From positions 2,884,001 to 2,948,000 of the forward strand of contig NZ_LR134173.1 of NCBI RefSeq assembly GCF_900635815.1: DNA of 64,000 nucleotides. The letters are read 5' to 3'. Made by a program: the position numbers and the translations under genes. Within the stretch, counting starts at the first letter, position 1; each line of letters opens with the position of its first letter. This DNA comes from Legionella cherrii. Lineage in GTDB: Bacteria; Pseudomonadota; Gammaproteobacteria; Legionellales; Legionellaceae. Positions 60,301 through 64,000 of the stretch are shown one piece after another. The notes beneath the pieces were generated by a model. The model had not been told where the DNA came from. It made no database searches and saw only the letters and a list, made by a program, of their open reading frames with translations.

Positions 60301-60984
60301 CTCAGAGGACTTTTGGGTAAAGAACCTGATGGAAGTTTTACTGCCCTTCTTGATGAACAGTCTAAGCTCAAAAGAAATCTTGAGGGAATTCGAAGTAAAA
60401 TCAGGGATATTCAAGAACAAATCGAGTTACAGGAAAAAGAAAAATCCGATACCCAACATCTCATTAAAACAGCACAAGACCGTATGCAAGAGTCAAATTG
60501 CCCCTCTTGGGAATGGTATATGTTAAAGGCTAAAAACCATTTTCTAGAAAAAAACGTCCAATCCTTTGAAAAACATTTGGAAACACTCAGTATTACTTTA
60601 AGTGAATTTCAAGGCGAAGAAACCGAATGTATGGATGCAATAAGCGATAATGACGATCTACTGGATGGAAAAAGGATCGAGTTTATATCAGGACTCTTTG
60701 AGCAGATTAAACACCATATGGCAGCTCATCTTGTTGAAGAAGCGAAACAACATGTTGCAATGATAGATAAAGAACTTCAAGAAACAGAGCCAGCTATTAA
60801 TAAAATTGCAGATGAGGAAATCAAAAAATCACGTTATCAGACGCGACGATTCTTCAAAACAAGTGAATTATTACGCTATGAAGCGCTCTTAACTCATGAA
60901 CAGGAAATGATATGTGGAAATGAAGGGCCCATTGGAGAATTCGAATTAGAGGATGTTAAAAGTGCAGCGGTATCAACGTTCTAA
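54256..60984 (+). CDS. SecA-like DEAD-motor giant protein, main part (part B)
   Basis: The frame encodes 2,242 residues from an internal TTG; in-frame codons upstream extend to the slippery site, so it probably continues part A. Residues 1-700 are helical repeats of unknown kind. At 740-1310 lies a SecA-type motor: Walker A TGEGKS (784-789), a SecA-like ANPTLLIRDYE...FFSFLGI stretch, Walker B DECDD (887-891) for SecA DEVDS, GISATPG (1084-1090), AKGIDI (about 1249) and QIGGRAARNG (1277-1286). An insert between motif II and III resembles the SecA preprotein-binding domain (SIFTEEVQQALQARLKAE). Residues 1310-2030 are helical, 2030-2210 coiled coil. There is no SecA zinc tail. The acidic C-terminus GEFELEDVKSAAVSTF looks like a Dot/Icm signal. 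Role unknown; effector status is inference. Confidence 0.82.
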   Translation: MAKLNEANFAQEQIDLLLLAIKAIQDTKGPEFHRAVLSTLSQINISKSQELPKIDRIQSLLETFVNSEEIVIPAECNTPEKQEEWLKALIVDKNLLPGCVLGNGDISKLDDLIVDALADAIKKRSAVFKVDLLKSELQKNLQSRIVPQQLRDKLDKTLMPLFDTVNDLFSELQKPNPQFSEALEKFKTFEEEKPKLLEETYGLSILGIEVKTQGEYILSFLLTGERKETDKTTGSGFAAVLGPVHNLLVSQMRAFFENPKHKQSVKDLDLNTCLGWMAKFNETLSLTFFFKEELIQKKVLPALKKTLHQLNTQDPDFERSILDEAAIIDENAPSHIALQNYKNKIESIANYLNLLIDINSHHPQQFNKIYKQLSTGALTRLNYAQKHILAGKLIKDSSEKLDLYLKLTTQALEENPAADDTAIERAINGLVDLFRIADLEPETETMFFKMSLAHNLRNASPFPLAALNKFKKSNLPEEIKSSIIKKIIQFLVGLSGTNSELVHGLIQQTQLFLTENQDQAELCIALLNRVSHKKPDQDLTTYPLILQQLAQIDPENRVKIATILCGLANNKKDSTVNLPALLELTQGLGRRPSVEVDRVLKLFATKPYPNTQSLNLALGAHDSEKIRAYCLSFDTNPFAKAGEQRDLAKQFATDRIKDALLSLQDLLHETDFPHALQMQLAKQLTYIETLGYTDPLNPNNFTGLKKLTACSRHDLKERACTLLQQLRSKAINQEQVEETYLELLAYLREIYFRTTGLFPNTTQMLVLLLALKDPSSNLLMRIKTGEGKSINTPMLSVLQWAQGGTVVQWTANPTLLIRDYENSCEPFFSFLGIRSALIQSNTPTKNFIHEGINCSTVEDMASFHLAAKIDGNEDLLKPKGPVHIVLDECDDALLDQLTLYKLVAEAEAAHGDNPAQWIYPIAYQFVKLPAFRKTNPAWDEDEDLDQFRIFLSKQINEQFNGDVDKQNYLMASSNTQLKQWIHASCIAATLVENKHFIMQPVKEKDETGHDTIKKIACVPLIRSTPKLGSIFTEEVQQALQARLKAERKDQAQYIFIDPVPSVLASQSAQGLIKFFQKTLGRLLGISATPGDKLELESLATSLGIQAVSVAPHAGDKRINHDPIFTFDREGTIKAIHETFNKIKCPVTKVNLEIKNPNEEIQTHEQQQKLFEERREAIQEWSYTQTQPILIVSEDFDEAQAIGNSLKEYEKQGFIIQVITGKESPEQLEKLIEQAGKVNTITVGTAMLAKGIDINPGNHPKGLFVIQTYPDTERMTTQIGGRAARNGKPGEWLPIYQVKPPQNLLDQFLYYVFPWTRQRINEQSVEVVRNKIKLQATVDRIYTQAIDEAQQILIQQIEAWESLICELYPDKLQIKFELYQWREALLSELTRSQDTNVTESSLTESIEQFKKSACRLWGTALEEKWAAKAEKAPHMSYEQGLRLKFLKQLDFSQELNIQTKLQQKGKQFSAGAKALMYQNLETIIADKAGAVLEYTKPSDQTKKSLELAQSKQVLPYLVGAFCTVCPEAIKTLFPKNTSQNGSFVPEINRKAINKLIEQKNRVWRSEEKQEVTESIIQFYQKKLMEADDEPVKLLSKVKPLILSYCSQLNNFSLVEQFKVQGMVLSFSTLYRNLGLPEDESLNTLKKTYDEEIMKKLAKYLIDEFDWVQKKPEPFHAYFERTVAKNAALEIYNLAKELDNVPQDKDKIQELYSALERHKAVLKDKYLFSISHSSPRNVINDALDAIDSLNNIPHCDLDFRKNCHDKIVAEHQINAFRNCLGNTSPYFFKTVDPTWTHLKETLLKMSRQSKDNPSHVVHELYEAIERFSSYNAYQPYLKQLNALKKQLAHSIGELGKSDGLHQDVQESLFAQKQNRFANLLKVNPEHVRIQNGTDGIQSYIELQIEDEPLQQGFTGYESSFLKRVEAERNELRRVKTVFEENKNNLLNLSDAKAIETLPERKRPEFERLFKLKELLNLDWNHLIIDHNDFPELIRKKLEHADELKHLNWKVSPVNLHQLRGLLGKEPDGSFTALLDEQSKLKRNLEGIRSKIRDIQEQIELQEKEKSDTQHLIKTAQDRMQESNCPSWEWYMLKAKNHFLEKNVQSFEKHLETLSITLSEFQGEETECMDAISDNDDLLDGKRIEFISGLFEQIKHHMAAHLVEEAKQHVAMIDKELQETEPAINKIADEEIKKSRYQTRRFFKTSELLRYEALLTHEQEMICGNEGPIGEFELEDVKSAAVSTF

Positions 60985-61045
60985 TTCTCTATGTAGCTCG
61001 TAGAGCGTAATCCAGGAGGAGAACACTCCTCCTCAACCCGTAATT

Positions 61046-61561
61046 TTAAAATGTTCCCATATAATCCATTTTTCCAATAGTAACGCCCAAACTTCTTAAG
61101 ATGTCATAGGCTGTAGTCATGTGAAAGAAAAATTGCGGTATTCCATAATGTAAGAGATAGGTTTGGCCAACAAATTTTCGTTCTTTTGGTGTACCCGGAC
61201 GAATAATAATCTCTTTCGTCTCACTGCCATTAATATGTTCTGGAAGAATGCTGGAAAGAAAGAACAATGTTTTTTCGATACGGCCACGTAATTCAAAAAA
61301 TGTTTTCTCATTATCTTCAAAAGCAGGCACTTCCTTATCTGCCAAACGAGCGGCAACACCTTTAGCAAAATCAGTCGCAATCTGTACTTGACGTGTGAAA
61401 TTGAACATATCTGGGAAAAGGCTTGCTTGTAAAAAAACATTGGGATCCATTTTATTATTATCAATATGGGCTTGTGTTTTTTCCAAAATTGCATTTAATG
61501 CAGTAAGCATTTGTTTGAAAACCGGTACCGAAGCGGAGTACATTGAAATATTTTGTTTCAT
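61046..61561 (-). CDS. DUF1993 family protein
   Basis: The 171-residue product fits DUF1993, a DinB-like four-helix-bundle family: SMYSASVPVFKQMLTALNAILEKTQAH at the start, LFPDMFNFTRQVQIATDFAKGVAARLA, then FFFHMTTAYDILRSLGV near the end. Members resemble DinB/YfiT metalloenzymes, but their reactions are unknown. AGGAAGGA precedes the ATG. It is convergent with the giant gene. Confidence 0.85.
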   Translation of the reverse strand: MKQNISMYSASVPVFKQMLTALNAILEKTQAHIDNNKMDPNVFLQASLFPDMFNFTRQVQIATDFAKGVAARLADKEVPAFEDNEKTFFELRGRIEKTLFFLSSILPEHINGSETKEIIIRPGTPKERKFVGQTYLLHYGIPQFFFHMTTAYDILRSLGVTIGKMDYMGTF

Positions 61562-61666
61562 CCTTTTTCCTTCCTATTAAAATTCTGCTGCGAATTGCAA
61601 TAAAGAATATTATCCGAAGATCGTCTATTATAAAATCGATTATTTATTGAATTCAGATTTCATTTT

Positions 61667-61870
61667 ATGACCTCAAAAATCTTAATCATTACTGGCGTGA
61701 TTCTACTGATAACCGGTATTTTTTGGCCATTTATAAAAAAAATGGGACTGGGGAAATTACCAGGTGATGTCATAATTCAGAAAAACAACTTCACCTTTTA
61801 TTTCCCTATTACTAGCTGCATCGTTATTAGTCTCGTTATTACACTTATTTTTTGGTTTTTCAATAAATAG
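61667..61870 (+). CDS. DUF2905 family small membrane protein
   Basis: The 67-residue product has two membrane helices (about 5-25 and 46-64) and the family motif GLGKLPGDVIIQKNNFTFYFPITS between them. This matches DUF2905, widespread small inner-membrane proteins with no known function. It stands alone, divergent from the DUF1993 gene. Confidence 0.9.
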   Translation: MTSKILIITGVILLITGIFWPFIKKMGLGKLPGDVIIQKNNFTFYFPITSCIVISLVITLIFWFFNK

Positions 61871-61947
61871 TCATTACTTGAAATGATTGACAACAATTTA
61901 ATAACAATGATAAAAACATCACACACCCTAACTGATTAGGTATAAAA

Positions 61948-62343
61948 ATGACTAAATTTTACGCTTTTCTTTTGATGGGTTTACTCGCTGGTACAAGTTT
62001 TGCCAAACCGTGTGTTAGTACACATAGAAGCTGTCTTAAACTTAAAAACCAAAATGCTCAATCTGCAAAAATTGAATGCAATTGGTTGAATGCAGTGGCT
62101 TCTGTAGCGAACTCACAGGGTTCGACGCAATTGGATTTAAGCTATGGCGATGGTCTTGGTGCTCCTGAACCGAGACAGCTTTCTTGCAAACTAACAACTG
62201 GGCAGACAAAACAAAGTTTTGAGTTTCATAATCCCTATTGGGGCTCACTCATCGAATTTAATCTCATTTCAGAACGAACACTTGAAGTGTATGTGACTGA
62301 TGGATGGAGCTCCAAGGAAACACGCTATACATTTAGTTGGTAA
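61948..62343 (+). CDS. Secreted hypothetical protein
   Basis: The 131-residue product has a clear Sec signal peptide (MTKFYAFLLMGLLAGTSFAK) with a cleavage site after SFA. The mature part of about 112 residues has four cysteines (PCVSTHRSC, IECNWL, LSCKL), suggesting two disulphides, and a beta-rich C-terminus (LEVYVTDGWSSKETRYTFSW). I do not recognise the family. It could be a periplasmic protein or a type II secretion substrate. The palindromic repeat right after the stop may terminate it. Confidence 0.75.
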   Translation: MTKFYAFLLMGLLAGTSFAKPCVSTHRSCLKLKNQNAQSAKIECNWLNAVASVANSQGSTQLDLSYGDGLGAPEPRQLSCKLTTGQTKQSFEFHNPYWGSLIEFNLISERTLEVYVTDGWSSKETRYTFSW

Positions 62344-62350
62344 TTTTGAC

Positions 62351-62376
62351 TAGGTTGGGCCTTGGCCCAACCTACA
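62351..62376. repeat. Perfect palindromic repeat, GGTTGGGCC family
   Basis: GGTTGGGCC (62353-62361) pairs perfectly with GGCCCAACC (62364-62372) with a 2-base loop, in the context TAGGTTGGGCC-TT-GGCCCAACCTA. It lies between two convergent genes. Degenerate relatives are at 4373-4397 and 10784-10808. Confidence 0.75.
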
Positions 62377-62404
62377 TCTTAATTGATCGACCAGAACCTT
62401 ACTC

Positions 62405-63190
62405 TTAGTTATGTGTAACCAGACTAAAATACCCTCTCAGCGGATCTTGACGATAAAATTGGGCAAGTAAAGTATAAATCTCAGGATAATAGTGTTTTAT
62501 TATTTCGGGTTTTTCGAAAAATAATTCAGAAAATACTGCAAAAAATTCAGATGGTGATGTAGCAGCATAGGGATCAATCGGAGTAAGCTCGTTTTGTTGA
62601 AGTCGATTGACCAAATCATTGTAACCTGAATTAAAAACCTCAGCCCAATGTGTCGCAGACATCCCTTTATGAAGCGGAGGAAATCCATTGGCTCGACCAT
62701 TTTGCATATCCAACTTGTGCGCAAATTCATGTATCACCACATTACGGCCATTAACTCCGCCATGATGTAGTGCATCGTCCCAAGAAATAATAACAGGCCC
62801 ACGTTGCCATGATTCCCCGCTTAAATGAGCTCTCCCTAAATGTTCTATTCCAAATTCATCGATTACCTTGTTTTCTCGTGAATATGCCCCGGGATATATT
62901 ATGACTGAAACCCAACCCTCGTACCAATCAAGGCCAAGATTCAAAATAGGAAGACATGCCTGTAAGGCAATACTTAACTGCATAGAAGTCGTTATCTGCA
63001 GATCACCAACCCCCTCCAATGATTTGTAATAAAGAAATAAAATGGCTAATCGCTTTAGTTTTATCTTTTCTTGATCACTCAGGCGTCTCAATAAAAATAA
63101 CTTTTGAAATGCATCATTCCACTCATCATTCCTTATAAGTGAATGACTTATGATTCGCTCGTACCACCATTCCTTTAACCTGCGGAACAT
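62405..63190 (-). CDS. mtfA: Zinc-dependent peptidase MtfA
   Basis: MtfA is a cytoplasmic gluzincin-type peptidase that binds the Mlc repressor in E. coli. The 261-residue product has the metal site VIHEFAHKLDM with His154, Glu155 and His158, and a third ligand, Glu215, in SPSEFFAVFSE. Also typical are YPGAYSRE and the GESWQRGPVIISWDD segment. The length is normal. It is convergent with the secreted-protein gene. Confidence 0.93.
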   Translation of the reverse strand: MFRRLKEWWYERIISHSLIRNDEWNDAFQKLFLLRRLSDQEKIKLKRLAILFLYYKSLEGVGDLQITTSMQLSIALQACLPILNLGLDWYEGWVSVIIYPGAYSRENKVIDEFGIEHLGRAHLSGESWQRGPVIISWDDALHHGGVNGRNVVIHEFAHKLDMQNGRANGFPPLHKGMSATHWAEVFNSGYNDLVNRLQQNELTPIDPYAATSPSEFFAVFSELFFEKPEIIKHYYPEIYTLLAQFYRQDPLRGYFSLVTHN

Positions 63191-63364
63191 TACGCCAACC
63201 CTACTGAAACAAAAAAAAGGAATATTTCTTTTGAAAAAACACGACTCTGTCTTTTGATAAGATCAAATAATATTCTCATTTTTTTCCTTAGCTGCATTGC
63301 TTTTTCTTCCCTGATTGTCTTCGCTATTTGACTGATATCTTGATCTGCACCGCTCAATAATATT

Positions 63365-64000
63365 CTAAATTAGCAGACTATAACCGTCTTCTCCTAACCC
63401 ATGCCGTTCAACTTGAGAAAGATTTATATCCCTATCTTGACTATTAAAATGTACTGGATCAGCTCTACCTAACACATAAGCACTTAGATCAGCATATTCA
63501 ATTGGCTTATCATCAGATTGCATCAACTCTCTGATTGCATTAAATCTCGATTGATTCAATGCGTTAACCAATGCTAAACCTGACGCAGTTGTCTTATAAA
63601 AACTGTAGCTGTACCGGTCTCTTTGCAATGCAATTGCGAGAATGTCCCTAAGTATAAAACTCAACTGCTCTTCACTATAAAATGTTCCATGTTCCAGTTC
63701 AGTTTTAATTTTAATTAATAGTAGTCCCTTCTTACCTTGTTTGCTTTCCAAGGTCATATTATTTTCGATAACTTCTATTAAATCAGATAAGACTACTCGG
63801 GTTAATTGATTTTTTTTCTTTTCTAAATGGATTCGTTCCGGTTCTACTTTTAGACATAATTCTTCGGGATCATGTAACATTGTATCAACAAGTTCGCGGT
63901 GCGTTTTATTTAGATATTTGGCGGTATTTGAAACTGTTATTTTAGAACCATCCTGAGAATGTAAATTTCTACTTTTAGGAATAATATTCTTAATTATGTT
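63365..64000 (-). CDS. Unidentified protein, 5' part cut by window edge
   Basis: The minus frame stays open from the stop at 63365 to the right edge of the window. An internal ATG at 63880 gives 171 residues, but the 40 codons upstream of it are open and look coding (SRNLHSQDGSKITVSNTAK, YLNKTHRELVD), so the real start probably lies outside. The visible 211 residues are soluble and helical, with ERIHLEKKKNQLTRVVL and YSYSFYKTTASGLALVNALNQ. I recognise no domain. It could be an effector or a housekeeping protein. Confidence 0.65.
   Translation of the reverse strand, partial: NIIKNIIPKSRNLHSQDGSKITVSNTAKYLNKTHRELVDTMLHDPEELCLKVEPERIHLEKKKNQLTRVVLSDLIEVIENNMTLESKQGKKGLLLIKIKTELEHGTFYSEEQLSFILRDILAIALQRDRYSYSFYKTTASGLALVNALNQSRFNAIRELMQSDDKPIEYADLSAYVLGRADPVHFNSQDRDINLSQVERHGLGEDGYSLLI

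Overview
This window is most consistent with the chromosome of a Legionella species. It is AT-rich. It carries an flgBCDEF cluster behind a sigma-54 promoter, a two-gene piece of the type II secretion system (GspL/GspM), a his operon headed by a TrpR-like gene, a tig-clpP-clpX-lon-hupB-ppiD proteostasis block, and several genes that look like Dot/Icm-type effectors: an LRR protein, a His/Gly-rich multi-membrane protein and a giant SecA-like protein. The genus call rests on gene content recognised by eye, not on a search.

Layout. 1-3.3 kb: the 3' part of flgF plus flgE, flgD, flgC and flgB, all on the minus strand, driven by a near-perfect sigma-54 promoter. 3.4-9.8 kb: housekeeping and accessory singletons (hemF, an LplT-like MFS transporter, a frameshifted LRR gene, a stand-alone malonyl transacylase, a GNAT, a PhzF-like protein, a cold-shock protein). 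10-18.5 kb: pyrE, then a histidine operon (TrpR/YerC-like gene, hisG, D, C, B, H, A, F, IE) with a consensus sigma-70 promoter and an inverted repeat next to it. 18.6-28.4 kb: rRNA methyltransferase, kup, rdgC, bamD, tRNA-Ser, cytochrome b561, a candidate membrane effector, ppiD. 28.7-35.9 kb: tRNA-Asp and tRNA-Val, hupB, lon, clpX, clpP, tig, then tRNA-Leu, -His, -Arg and -Pro. 36-46 kb: an orphan tyrosine recombinase, an ABC-F ATPase, rnc, a DUF4845 gene, lepB, lepA, a frameshifted mltB, gspL and gspM. 46-51.5 kb: an MDR oxidoreductase, a SPOR lipoprotein, dgt, two identical tRNA-Glu genes, tRNA-Ala, a fatty-acid desaturase.

52.2-61.0 kb holds the most unusual locus: about 8.8 kb of coding sequence for one giant protein of about 2,920 residues, split into two overlapping reading frames at an A AAA AAC heptamer. 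Its centre contains a SecA-type DEAD motor with Walker A, DECD, a SAT-like motif and QxxGRxxR. It is preceded by a PmrA-box-like TTAA-N7-TTAA element and ends in an acidic stretch followed by small residues, as Dot/Icm substrates often do. The window closes with DUF1993, DUF2905, a small secreted protein, mtfA and the 3' part of an unidentified gene.

Three genes (LRR, mltB, SecA-like giant) are each interrupted by exactly one base in or beside a homopolymer, so assembly error, true decay and programmed recoding all have to be considered. Several short palindromic repeat families are scattered between genes and often sit where terminators would be expected.
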